Positions 13,025 through 24,599 of a stretch of 64,000 nucleotides of DNA are shown piece by piece. The DNA is taken from contig JAUKPH010000018.1 in assembly GCA_030549335.1 (NCBI GenBank), forward strand, positions 4,836,001-4,900,000. Reading direction: 5' to 3'. The notes under the pieces were generated by a model. It searched no databases and was not told the origin of the DNA. It saw nothing but the letters and a program-made list of their open reading frames with translations. The stretch is from Pontederia crassipes (taxonomy: Eukaryota > Streptophyta > Magnoliopsida > Commelinales > Pontederiaceae). Positions within the stretch are counted from its first letter, which is position 1. The number at the start of each line of letters is the position of its first letter. Both the position numbers and the translations under genes were made by a program.

Positions 13025-13600
13025 TATATAAGAAAAAGTATTTAAAACTGAAATTTAATGCAATTAATGAAAGAAATTAAAACGTGAAATCAATGAATTT
13101 AATGGAGGAATCAATTAAATTAATTGAAATCAATGCCATTAATAGAGAAATTCAAATTGAAAATTAATTAAAATCAATTCTTAAAAAAGGAAATGAATTA
13201 AAAAACAAGGAATTAAATGACATTAATGAGAGGAAATCAAGAATCAAACGTAAATTGTAATTAAGGAAGGAAATTCAAATCAATGACAATTAATGCAAGG
13301 AATTTAAATTTAATTCAGAATCAAAAGATAGAAGAATACAAAAGAGGAAATGATTCGAACACAAATCATGTAACTAAGCATCAACACATATATAGAAAGG
13401 AATTGAATGTAAATTAAATTCAGGACAAGGAAAGATCAAAAGAGGAAGGGAATTCAAAATTCAATTCAAAATCAAATAAATAGAATTAAAGCGCGGAAGG
13501 ATCCAAATAGGAAAGAGATTTTAATTCGAACACGCATTGTGTAACGTCTGACAAGCATCAACACAAATATGAAAAGAATTTAAATACTAAATCAAATTCA
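13025..13600. repeat. AT-rich imperfect short-repeat tract inside family A LTR
   Basis: Many imperfect copies of AATTAAAT, AATCAATG and AAGGAAAT-like words. The matching part of the other family A copy (30010-30070, opposite strand) is only about 60-80 bp long, so this tract accounts for much of the length difference between the two LTRs. Confidence 0.7.
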
Positions 13601-14189
13601 GATCATGGGAGGAGCAAGAAAGGAAAGAGATTTGAAATAAAAAGAAAGAAGGAAAGGATGAATAATAAATGGGGAGAGAGATTTCCTCCCCGATTCGCTC
13701 TCCAGTTACACCCCGAATCAATCCGACCTGAAGCTATAAAAGGAGCACGAGGAGAAGCCCTCGCGCCCCTCTGGACTCCCCTCCGTACGGCTGCCACCAC
13801 CGCCTCCTCCGTTCCTCTTCCCCTGCTCCGACGAGACGCACGCACCGAGTGACAAGAACGACGAATAGGGACGATCCAATGGAGATCCGACGCACAACGA
13901 CCCTCCCTCAATGTGCTCGAAGGTCAGCCGCACCCTGTCGCCGGTCAGGACTGATCGCCACCGGAGAAAATGACGCAAAGATCACTAACAAACTCAAAAC
14001 GACAAAAAGAGCTACCTTAGATGTTTAATCCCCATAGGCAATAAATTATTGATCATATCATGTGTATAATGATTCCATAGTGATCAAGAGATTTTAGACT
14101 ACACTTTTTGTATAGTAACCGTCGCGATCCGATGACCGAAAGTCGGCCGGAAAAGAAGAAAATAATCAGCGGCTCTGTTCTGGCCGCAG

Positions 14190-14460
14190 AATCGGTTGAT
14201 AGATTCTATATGATCGGTCGACCGATCGGATGAAACAAAGGTGTGTCCGTCTGGAATGGTCGATCGATCCGACGAGGACGGTGGTCCGATGATGAGGCGC
14301 AGGTATGCCGCTAAGAGCGATCGACCGGCTCGACAATGCACATGTGTGACCGTCAGGAGCGATCGACCGACTCGGCGCAAGAAAATAGTCGACCGGCCAA
14401 TGGAAGCGATCGATCGGTCCAGTAAGAATGGTCGACCGGTCCAAGGACAGAGAATTACAA
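14190..14460. repeat. GATCGACCG / GGTCGACCG palindromic repeat cluster in family A LTR
   Basis: About ten words of the type CGATCGACC, GTCGACCGG and CCGATCGG lie within 270 bp, many self-complementary around GTCGAC or GATC. The same kind of cluster lies at 29140-29465 in the other family A copy, so it belongs to the LTR family and is not local noise. Confidence 0.75.
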
Positions 14461-14859
14461 ACCGATTTCAAAGTACGAACACTGGTCCGGCCCGAGTTGA
14501 ACCCCGACTCGGCCCGAGTCACGTACATGGATCCTTAAACAAAAGACTCGAACCGAATTTCTCTTACCCGGTCCGAACTCTATTACAAAAGACGTAAATG
14601 ACCTTTTTGGATTCGAACTTCATAGTTGGATCCCACTTTTTGTTAGGCCCACTTGAGGCCATGTCTAATATAATACAGAATATAATGGGCCTTTCTCATT
14701 CAGGAAAAGGGGTTTGACTTTACCCATTTTCTCTGATCCATGATTTCTAAATTCTACAAATGATTAACAATGTAAGTAAAGCAAAGATGAAATTACAAGA
14801 TTGCCATGTGTCGCCCCAAAGTACAGATCACAGAGGTCAACAGGTGTGTATTAATAGCC

Positions 14860-15215
14860 CCACCACGGCCAACGTCATGAGGTGGGTATTAATAGTCCCA
14901 CTGTGATGATATCATAGCATTGCATAGAGAGGGGCAGGTAGCTAAGCTAAGGAGACAGCGAACCTACTGGTCTTTGATGACCATGGTTCCTGGGGTACAG
15001 GTCTTCTCCCACCTGTGTCTCGAAGAAGGGTGATGATGCATTGACACACTCATTCTCCCAAAGAACATAGTATTGAGTCAGAAGGACATGTAGTTAACTT
15101 AGGTGACAGTGAACCTACATGTTCTTAAATGATTGTTCCTGGGGTGCATGTCCTCTCCCACCTGCATTTCGAAAAGGGTGATGTATTGACACACCCCTTC
15201 CCCAAAGTGGGCACA
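14860..15215. repeat. Two direct repeats of about 152 bp inside family A LTR
   Basis: A block with the words GACAGCGAACCTAC, GTTCCTGGGGTACAGG, TCTCCCACCTG and AAGGGTGATG starts near 14939 and recurs near 15091 with about 80 percent identity. A homologous pair with a period of 156 bp lies at 28556-28850 in the inverted family A copy. Confidence 0.8.
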
Positions 15216-15289
15216 CTGGCTTTACAGACTTACAGATGCACCTCTGTCATCCCAACCTAATAAAGTTGAGCTCGCATAGGACAACGAAC

Positions 15290-15775
15290 TTCAAGGACTG
15301 CATAGTAATGTAAAAAATGTAGTATAACTCATGGTAAGGTATGTAAAGTAAAGCACGGTAAAGCATGGTAAAGTAAAGTATTGTACAGTAAAGTATAGTA
15401 TGGTAAAATACAATAATGCATAGCAAAGTATTGTATGGCAAAGTATAGGAAAGTATGACAAAGTAATGTATGGCAAAGTATAGAGTATGGTATAGTAAAG
15501 ACAAAGCAAAGTTACAGAAGAGAATAGAGTATGGATATAATAAAGAATAAGGTATGAACATAATGATTCATTACCTTATGTAAAAGTATAGCAAAGCATG
15601 ACAAAGTAAAGCATAGTAACGTAAAGTACAGTAAGCATGACAAAGTAAAGTATAGCAAAGCATTGCATTGTAAAGTATAGCGAAGCATGATAATGTATGG
15701 CATAGTACCGAGTATGACATAGTAAAGACATGTGAAGTTACAAAAGAGATTACCTGTTCATGGTAAAGTATGTTA
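15290..15775. repeat. Low-complexity AAAGTA/AAAGCATG tract in family A LTR
   Basis: Degenerate short repeats of AAAGTATAG, CAAAGTAAAG and AAAGCATGAC. They create Tyr/Leu-rich open frames on the minus strand that are not genes. A similar, shorter tract lies at 28190-28450 on the opposite strand in the second family A copy. Confidence 0.75.
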
Positions 15776-16201
15776 TATTATTGCTTATTCATTATTGATT
15801 TAAGCATGATTTGATTATAAATTTATAGCCTATCATTCTATTGTACTGGGCATTTTCACTCACAAGTATTCGATGCCCCTGCATTTGGGATTTTGCAAGT
15901 GAGAATCTTGTCTAGAGAGGAGTGATGGAGGACGTAGAGCTTGAGATAGCTGCACATGACTTATTGAACTTTATAGTTTTCAAATTTTTTTAATTGCATT
16001 ATTTGAATAATTCATCTCTACATCAGATGGATGATATGGGCTTTTCCATTGTTATTGGACATGTAGTCATTTGCCTAGAGTTATTGGATATTGTTGTCAT
16101 TTTCCACCTTATTATGATTTTCCTCAGATGTCGGTGTCATTTGATATTCTGACTTCCTAGCTTCCGCAATAAAGTTCTTGAGTATTTGATTATTGTATTC
16201 G

Positions 16202-19009
16202 ACGCGTGATCACTAGCTGATCACTATAAGGTTCTATCCCATTTTAGATGCATTTCATTCATATTGAGCCCCATTTTTGCCTATCTTTTGGCCAATTATG
16301 CTTGGAATGCATAGATTGTGATAACTAATTGATCTTCCTTATTTTATACTTAATTCCATGTGCATAGAGGTTCTGAAATGCTAAAATCCATAAATAATTC
16401 AATTCTATGCCAACTTATCATTTTTAGGACAAGTTATCACTCCAAAAGGCCAAGTTATCATTATTTTGAGTGAACTGATTTTCAATAATTTTTTTGCCTT
16501 ACATCCATTATTATCATGTATGAACCATATCTGGATGGTCACATCTCAACTTGTGCAAAGTTTTAAGTCCATTTGAACAAGTTATCATTTTTCCAAAGCC
16601 AAGTTATCGTTAAAGGACAATTCTATCATTTCGACATTCAAAACCATTAATTCTGCACAAAATCCTTTGGCATTCATTATATTATTGTCTTAAATCTTTG
16701 CTGTTCAAATTTGATCACATTTGGATAAACACAACAAAAGTTATGATAAGTTATCGTTTTAAGGCAAACAAGTTATCATTTTGGCACCTAAGTTATCATT
16801 TCTATGAAATCATATTCATATTTGATTGCTGACTTCACTCACTTGCTACCTTAATCCATTTGATGCCTCTAATGCCTTGAATCACTTGCATTTGGATAAT
16901 TTCCATGATTAGTGCCAAGTTATCATTTCCGAGTTCCAAATCATTAGTTTTTCATATTGATTTCCACCCTTTGTATAACACCAAACCCCTTTTGATTACT
17001 GACCTGAGTTTACTTATTGTTCTTACCCTTATTTGTCTATTTCTTATAGGAAGACCTTGATACTTGCTGTTTTGTGTCTTCTAGAAGGGAAACAAGTTAG
17101 AAAAAGGTGGAAAAAGAAGGGGACCACCTACTTTTGGCTGCCCAAAAGCTGTGCAGTCAGCTGGAATCTTCAGGACAGTGGACAGATGGCTGCAATCAGA
17201 AAGAATAGAACATTCTGATGAGGATCAAAGGGTGGACAGAAGAAATATAAAAGCTGGAATTTTTGGAGGAGTTTTTGGAGGAGCCAAGGGGACTGGATAT
17301 TGAGGGTTTGGAGCAAGGGTTTCTGCACCAAGTTGCTACTAGCTGTTGGAGTTGCTGTCGAGAAGCCTCAAGCAATGATGAATTGTATCTGTTCTCCATT
17401 CCATTTTATGTCAAGCTTTGTAAATATGATGAGCTAAACTCCATTTCTTCTAGGATATGGTAGTAATTTATGTCAATTATGGATGGATGTTGACTGAAAT
17501 TTATCCTGCACTGCAATCATTTCTAGTTTTCAGATTTCAGCACTATTTTGAATTGATTCTAGCAATTATTATATCCCATTGTAATCTATAACTGAGCTGT
17601 TATCATTTGATCTAATCTTCTTTCAGAAATAAATTAAGAGTTAATGTCAAGTTTCTGGATTCCATTCTTATTTGAAAATCTGATTTTTGATTTCTTGATT
17701 TCCTAGTTTTCTGAAATTTCTGAATCTGATTTCCAAGGTTGTTTGAATCTGTTTGACAATCTCAATCTGATTAATTGAGCAACTGAGAGGTTGCTATTGC
17801 CCCCCCCCATCTTGTTCAGAAATGAATCAAGATGTTTGGCATACTTTTGATTCAAATCAGTTTACTTTTCTAATTTTTGAATTTTAATTCTGAAATCTAT
17901 TTTCTAATTTCTTTGGAATCTGATTTGCCAATTGAACTCCTAATTTCATTCAATCACTGAGAGGTGAGCCTTAGGAATTTCTTGCAGTCCAGAGATGGGT
18001 CAAGAAGCAATTGACAAGCCTAAATTCCATTGATTAATATTTCTAGTTCTGATTCCTTGAATTGTTGATTCCTGATTTCTGATTTCTTTTTTGAATTCTG
18101 ATTTTCATTATCAAGACTCATTTTAATCCACTACTGAGAAGTAGTCTTAAGGTCTTCCTTGAGAGTCAGAGATGGACCAAGGAGCATTGGATAATAACTG
18201 AATTCTCCATTTTAGATAGGATGTCTTTTAACCCCAATTAATTAGAGTTTGTGTGGATTTCATTTTCTTTTGCAACCGAGAGGTTGATTTCAAATCCCCT
18301 TGAAAATTCAGAGATGAACCCAGGAGCACAAGCACTATTATTGGATAGATTTCATCCTAGTTGAACTAATTGAAGTGATTTCATTATTTTATAATTGCAA
18401 TTACAAGTTATCACTTCAGATTTCCTTGAATTGTAAAAATCAGTAATGAACTTTCATTTGAGCCCAATGATAACTTGATTTTCAGTGAGGACCCTCTTCT
18501 GATTCAACCTAACTAACAATTATATGATAATATGTTGCTTAGTTAAAGGCCAATTGAGCTGTGAGAGCAGCTATATTTCAGGTTGAGTCAAAATTGGACA
18601 TTTAATGATAACTTGATCCAATCCATCCATAATTAATTTAGATGAACCCCAACTCTTAGGGGAACCTTCATCATTGATAGATAAACATTTTTAGTCATTA
18701 ATCTAGCATTTCTAATTCAGTTCTGACAAATTTCCTAAATCCCAAAAATAGTTATCATTCTGCATTTCATTAAAAATATGTTTTCACTTCTAATTAATTT
18801 CCTATTTTTAGCCACTGAAGTAGAACTAATATAGATTATTTTAGGGTGTCTTAGGCTTAAAATCTTTGTGGATACGATAACTTGAGTCTACTACAACCTA
18901 CCTGTGCACTTGCGGTTAGTGAGTTGGGAGACCAAAAATTGAAAAATTGCACTTTTACATTAATTCCAGCAAGTTATCACTACACCCACAAAATTTCACT
19001 ATCAACGCC
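16202..19009 (+). mobile_element. Nested solo LTR, Athila/Tat-like
   Basis: A 2798-bp unit from TGATCACTAG (16207) to TTTCACTATCA (19004), flanked by ACGCG at 16202-16206 and ACGCC at 19005-19009, a 5-bp TSD with one mismatch. Removing it rejoins the two halves of the family A LTR in register with the copy at 27673. Near the 3' end (about 18860-18920) it reads TTTGTGGATACGATAACTTG then TGTGCACTTGCGG, wording I associate with Athila/Tat-class LTRs; the lineage is inferred from memory of that motif. 'Accession-like' phrases such as ACTGAGAGGTGAGCC recur at 17783, 17956, 18132 and 18278. No coding interior remains. Confidence 0.85.
16425..18985. repeat. Dispersed AAGTTATCAT / GATAACTT motif array in nested LTR
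   Basis: The word AAGTTATCA(T/C), or its complement TGATAACTT, occurs about a dozen times: a dense group at 16425-16930 (seven or more copies, including AAGTTATCGT variants) and scattered copies at about 18405, 18465, 18600, 18885 and 18970. This is far above chance for a 9-mer in 2.5 kb. Confidence 0.85.
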
Positions 19010-19137
19010 ACGTGTACAAATTGTTGAATAGTCAATGCCATATTATGATCAATAGTGTAGCAGATAATGTAGCGCTTCCGGGGTCAACCTAACTGCCTAC
19101 GTGGCAGGAGGGGCGATTTTGGGGGCGTTACACGTCT

Positions 19138-19390
19138 GTTCCTAACTTTTGAACTCATTATAATGCTCCCCCTCCTCTCGAACTGTCATATAGTATTTTG
19201 TTTCAGTTCGGCCCGTAGTGACATATGAAATAGCTGATGGGATAAATTTAGCAACACCTATCCCTCGAGATCTCTTAATTTTTCACTTCAATCCATTCGT
19301 GAAGTTCTGTTAATTTTTTTGTTATTTTTTATTTTTTGATTTATAAAATAACTAAACTATCATTCTCTCATATCTTATAATATTTTAAAC
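19138..19390. other. Intergenic DNA between repeats
   Basis: Short non-coding stretch following the family A LTR. No recognisable feature. Confidence 0.4.
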
Positions 19391-19491
<101 letters not shown>

Positions 19492-19659
19492 TGCACTGAC
19501 GGGCGTGGCAACGCCCAACACCCATCTCGCCGACGACGAGATCGCAGGGTGACGGTGGCGACGGGAAGCAAGAAAGGGGGCATTGTGCCCTACGATCTCG
19601 ACGCCCCCCTGTCCCCTCGTGCGTGTCGGATGCCAGCGCATGCTTTTTTTACCCCATTC

Positions 19660-21720
19660 TTGGTACTACACTCTATTGGTGCCTTATCCTCAGTACCCTT
19701 CCAGCCTTCACTCTTGATTTATGAAATATATTGGCAACGACCACGATACCTCTATACACTATGATCCTTGGCTGCTCTCCAACCCGTTCTTCCATATGTC
19801 GACCTACACTAACATCAACTCTCCTATAATTCATGACCCTATTGTTGCCCTCCAACGCTTCGGTGTTTGCCAACACTTGTTCTCTCTCACTTTTGGTCCC
19901 AAGCTTTGTATGCAAATCAAAGTCATGTATGTCCTTCAGTCGCCGCTGATGATGTGTGGATTTGGTTTCTGTTTCCCAGGGCAAGGACTCGGGCAAGGCC
20001 TCGGCCAAAGCCATATACAGATTTCTCGGTTAGTTTGCCTCGTCGCTATTCTCGACTGGACGGCGGCCTTGATGCACAGTGTGGCAAATTCTGGTCACCC
20101 ATAGGCTCTACCTTTTCCTTTGGAAACTCCTCCACATGCGCCTCCCCACAAAAGATCAAATTGCCCTCCTTTGTCCTTCCATTGACCTCGCGTGCCTCTT
20201 GTGTAGGCTTGGGTTCTCAAGGACTCTGACTCGGGTTCTCAAGGGCTTCGACCTTGACCCCCCACCCGCCCAACAGCTCCTCTCTATTTTTGCTTATTGA
20301 TTATGGGGCTTATGCAATCTCCAGAATGGCACACACTTCTGCACCAAGCGCGCAACTGTTGAGGCTGTTTGGCTTTAGGCACCCGCTAAGTTTGATGATT
20401 ATTTCTCTGTCCATGCACCTAAGGCACCCCGTTCCATTACATGTTTTCCTATTATACGTACTAGATCTTCTTTTTGTCTCTCCTCTGATTCCCACCCACT
20501 CCATCCCTCGCCCCACCCCTCATGGTGCCCTATGGACCCAATGGGACCCTTTACCTCCCCCGATGTTCTTTGCACACCGATGGCTCCTTTTTAGAACCAT
20601 ACGAAATTGGGAGTGCTACTTTTCTCCTCCGTTCTCATATCGATTGCAGGTGTCGTTCCCTGCTCTGTGTGGTCTGCCCTTGAGGTTGAGACTTGAGCAC
20701 TCCTTCTCGGCCTACAACATTGCCTTTCGCAGTGCATCTCTCTGGTGGTCATCCGCACCCGATTCCAACTTGCTAGCTCATAACATTACTTCTGTCGTTG
20801 ATGAACCTTGGTGTTGCCCTTACTCACATCCCCTTATACACCATAGATCATTGTTAGAGGGAAGAAAATACTACTAACTATTTGGCCTCTCTTGCAAGAA
20901 CCTTGCAAAGCTTCACTGTTTGGCATGACAACCCCCTCCCAGGCTCATCCATTTTTTGTATTCAACCCTTAATTATCTAATGTTACTGGAAAAAATTACA
21001 CCAAATGCCTTCCAACTTTGATGTATGCTCAGTGATGCCCTCCAACTTCACTTTGTAACACGAATGCCCTCCATCTTTTAACTCGTTTCACCCGATGCTC
21101 TCCTTGCCTATGATCGACGGTCTCCCGATCACGAAGCTGATGTGGCACTATCTCTCTCCTCTCCACGGACATTGCAATGATGTGACAATATTAAAAATAA
21201 TAAAAAACAAAAAATGCCACGTCATGCATAGGGGCTATGCGTCAGAGTCCCCACCGGAGATGGGGTCGACCCCCTGCGAGCTCTCGCCAGAGCTCGCGGG
21301 AGGGAGGGGCGCCCCCAGCCCACGCACGCAGGCAGAGGGGGCGAGCTCGCAGGGGGGCGATCCCCCCCCCCCCCTTTTGCCTGCGTGCGTCACCGGGGTC
21401 GCCCTCCTACGGGGGCTCCGACACGTAGCCCCTTTGCGTGATGTAGCAGTTTTTGTTTTTTTATTTTTTTCTAATTTTTTAATATTGCCACGTCATTGTA
21501 ATGTCAATGTGGATAGGAGAGAGTCAGCACCGTCAGCTCCGTGACCGGGAGACCGCCGATCGTAGATAAGGAGGGCATCGAGTGAAATGAGTTAAAACAT
21601 GGAGGTCATTCATATTACAAAGTGAAGTTGGAGGGCATCATTGAGCAAACATCAAAGTTGGAGGTATTTCGTGTAATATTTCCAATGTTGCTGCATCCTT
21701 TAATAAAAAATAAAGAAACG
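19660..21720 (+). mobile_element. 5'-truncated LINE copy (zf-RVT and RNase H end), interrupted by a MULE-like element
   Basis: Only the 3' third of a LINE remains. MKYIGNDHDTSIHYDPW near 19721-19770 aligns with the KKYIGNGCTTHVTNDPW region of the LINE at 1.7-7.9 kb. A zf-RVT-like piece (LYLFLWKLLHMRLPTKDQIALLCP) lies at about 20106-20175, and an RNase H start (HTDGSFLEP) at about 20570-20600 in a different frame. Stops and frameshifts are frequent. The element resumes after the foldback insertion at 21693 and ends in TTTAATAAAAAATAAAG (about 21698-21717), the A-rich tail. Confidence 0.82.
20979..21692. mobile_element. Non-autonomous foldback element, MULE-like, 696 bp with 9-bp TSD
   Basis: Long terminal inverted repeats: the left arm (20988 to about 21190) starts GGAAAAAATTACACC and matches the reverse complement of the right arm (about 21480-21683, ending GGTATTTCGTGTAATATTTCC) over roughly 190 bp with few mismatches. 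Flanks are AATGTTACT (20979-20987) and AATGTTGCT (21684-21692), a 9-bp TSD with one mismatch; long inverted repeats with a 9-bp TSD are the hallmark of Mutator-like elements. The centre (21235-21435) is very GC-rich, with a C14 run, and itself partly self-complementary. There is no transposase, so it depends on another element for movement. Confidence 0.9.
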
Positions 21721-22182
21721 GTGATGTGCACATGAAGTAGTGTTAGAGTGTTTATTGTCTTTTATTATTAGTTATTTTCCCTAAATTCTTAAGAGTTGTA
21801 ATGGTTTAAATAGGCTTTTACTCTAATTCCTTATAATGTTGATATTATACTTGTTTCAATGTTTATAATGATGGCCCAACATGAGAGAGAAAGAGAGGTA
21901 AGTATATGCCACCATTAACGGCTAGTTGAGCGCGACCCCCTCCCTCTCCGACATCCCCCCCGCCCCCCCCCCCCCCCCCCCCCCCCGTTGGAGGCGCCAC
22001 ATGGCCTCCTCTCCCCCCTTCTTCCCCCTTTCTGTCTCTGGCGTCCCTTGTCGGAGGCACCACGCAGCCCCTCTACATCTTCAGCGTTCCCCGTCAGAGG
22101 AACCACCTTTCTCCTCTTTCCCACCCCCGCTTTTTCGCTCTCCGGTAGCTCACCCTCCTCCATTTAGGAGGGGGTCTTCACC

Positions 22183-23617
22183 ATGTCTGATGATGCAATG
22201 CCCTTGATCCTCCCCCTTCCCTCCTCTAACCACATTTCACCACTTTCAAATGACATCCTTCCTACCCCCATCGCCCTCACACTTGATTTTGCGCTTACTA
22301 ATTCACTCTTGGTCAAATATCATGCATGGTGCTCGCTAACTGTCCACTGCTCAGATTTCCCCTCAGCAATTACGCGCTTTGCAAGCTGCCACCACTGATG
22401 AAGTCGTCATACTTTCTTTCAATGTTGCCCTCCCCTTTGAGTGCCTCCAACACTATTTGATTTGTCGTTTCAAGGAGGACCACTATTATATCTAGGGCTC
22501 CTTCTTCCCTCGATCGATATCTGCCACAAGTAAACATTTCTACTGCTTCGCGTTCGATAATGATGTTCATCGCTTGCAAGTCCTCACCAATAGCTCGTGA
22601 GAGTTTGGAGTCAGCTCTTCCTACTTTCCTTGGTGTCCCCGTTCCTCCGCCTAGATGAGGCTGCCACCATCGCCATCCCCGATCTCCCACTTGCTCTATA
22701 GCACCGGGAATCATCACAGTGGCGCCTACAGACTCACTCTCTTTTGACAAGTCATCGATCCTTGCCTCTCCCTCACTGCGAGCCGATGTGTGCCACGTGG
22801 ATGACCACGATGCTCCTGGAAGAAGCACAACTCCTCCTTGGGACGACATGCCTCATGCTCGAGACATTTTGTCTCCTCATTCGAATCGTCCAGGTGTTGT
22901 CCTTCTGGATTCGTCGCATCTTGGCTGTCCACGCACCCCATTTTCGAAATCTTCTCCTCTGAGACTCTCACTATCACTTTGCTACCCCTCTTTCCTCTTT
23001 CATCATTCGTCTGATTTTGCTCTTATCTATCTATCTCACCCGGACGCTCTGCTCCCCCCACTCTCTATCCTCTCCTACCTCCATGCGACTCCCTGCTCGG
23101 GGGATCTCCGGTGCCCCCTATGACCCCCTCTCCCTCTGTGGTCCCCCTTCTTATTTCTTCTAATCCTGTTGCATTTCACGATCGGGGGGTTTCCAGTCCC
23201 CCCACATGTGGCCCCTTCTTCCTTTGTGGCCTCCTCCTTGTTTTCTCTATTGTTTCTTCTAACCTTGTTGCAGATTACACGGAGTTAGTGGCACGTGCTG
23301 CAAAATGTCTGGCAGTGGCCCAGGACCTTACGACCTCACTTGGAGACTCCTCGGTGGAGGAACTGGATGACCTTGACCTAACGTCACCGGGTCAAAAAAG
23401 AAGAAGACCAGGTTGGTTCAGCCACTTACGCCCCATCCCCTCCCTTCATCTTAGACCCATGTTGGTGATTGATCATGGCAAAGGTAAGAAGAAAATACCC
23501 CTTCTGATGACTCATCGCCCTCATTATCTATGCAGGCGCGGTCGGCGTCAAACGAGCTCATTTTCGTATGAAAATCCTCGCTTGAAATTGGCGGGACGCG
23601 TTCCGCTTGAAAGTTAG
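22183..23617 (+). pseudogene. Decayed LINE ORF1 of the third LINE
   Basis: The homologous N-terminal stretch at 22360-22440 is followed by a frame-broken body and a long Pro/Ser-rich tail (22719-23123, 23111-23617). I cannot see an intact CCHC knuckle. Several open pieces in all three frames show repeated indels. Confidence 0.6.
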
Positions 23618-23689
23618 AGATAGACTTATGAATTTGATTTTTGCTCATGCTCTTGATTTTGTAATCTTATTAGAAAGCAATGTTGGGTA

Positions 23690-24290
23690 TGTAAAAGTTA
23701 AATAGGTGATTCGCCAACTTGGTCCCTCTTGGAACGATGTCTTTTTTAAGGGATCAGGCTCATCGAAAGGTATTATCCTGGCCTAGAATGATCAGAATAC
23801 ATAGGTTACCCCTCTCCTTATCTCTGATCACATCTTACATGTTGCAATTTCATTTGACGGTTTTCATTTCATGCTATCTTATATTTATGCTAGTCATTTA
23901 CATGATGATATGAATTTATTATGGAACGTTTTGAATAATATTATATCTTTGTGTATTTTCCCTAGGCTCTTATTGTGGATTTCAACTTCTTGCTTTTTGT
24001 TGAGGATAAGAAGGGGATAACCAGTTTCATTATACTAAGCCTGTTAGAGCTATTCAAACTTTTTATTGACAACCATGGCATGTTTGATATTAATTTTTTT
24101 GGTAATCCTTATACATGGTGTAATAATAGGACTGGTTCAACTAGAATCTTATGCCATCTTGATCGTATGATAACTATTTTTGGATTGATATTTTTCCACG
24201 CCTAGACCTCTCTACTCTCCCTCGTTATGCATCAAATCATGCACCTATACTATTCACTTCCAACCACAACCCCCACTATCTCATCCTTTC
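23690..24290 (+). pseudogene. Decayed LINE endonuclease domain
   Basis: The segment at about 23970-24165 reads DFNFLLFVEDKKG then NPYTWCNNRTGSTRILCHLDRM, matching GDFNSYINAEDKKG and the YTWCNNRNGLARV...CRLDRM of the first LINE. The Gly of the GDFN motif is lost, and the domain is cut by stops. Confidence 0.75.
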
Positions 24291-24599
24291 AAGTATGAAC
24301 ACTTCTGGTTCTAGTATCCTATAGCTCGAGAGTCGTGCGTAAATATTGGACCTTCCCTTCCTCAAACTCCTCCATCCCCGCAGTCCTCCAGTCCATCCGA
24401 CGGGTAACCCAACGTTGGAATTGGATGTCCTTGGCGGCTCGAGGTTCGGGCAGATGAGGCCTTGGCTTGTATCGCGCACCTCGAGTTGCTCGACTCTTTC
24501 TCCAACTTGATTGCAGATGGACTCGGCGAGCTTCGATCAGCCTATCACATGCATGCTGCTCTTCTTCGCCAAATTAATATTAAGTGATGGAGAAAAGCT

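Larger units (their letters stand above)
13002..19137 (+). mobile_element. Solo LTR, family A, carrying a nested solo LTR
   Basis: A solo LTR bounded by TG (13007) and CA (19132), flanked by a perfect 5-bp TSD CGTCT at 13002-13006 and 19133-19137. The 3' end GGGGGCGTTACA is, in reverse complement, homologous over more than 100 bp to the left end of the second family A copy at 27673. A TATA-like box (CTATAAAAGG, about 13733-13742) on the plus strand sets the orientation. No primer-binding site, polypurine tract or coding interior is present, so this is the product of LTR-LTR recombination. After removing the nested LTR and its extra TSD the length is about 3.3 kb. Ends of this type are seen in Ty3/gypsy LTRs, but lineage is inferred. 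Confidence 0.9.

Noticed and set aside
13603-13978. Arg/Ser-rich open frames near the family A TATA zone
   Set aside because: The region is the GC-rich promoter zone of an LTR, with similar text in the other LTR copy at 29.7-30.0 kb.
14190-14460. A CRISPR-like array
   Set aside because: Repeat words are short, variable and palindromic with no regular spacers, and the context is a plant LTR.
15247-15703. Tyr/Leu-rich open frames on the minus strand
   Set aside because: They are products of the AAAGTA low-complexity tract in a solo LTR; there is no domain and the same tract occurs in the other LTR copy.
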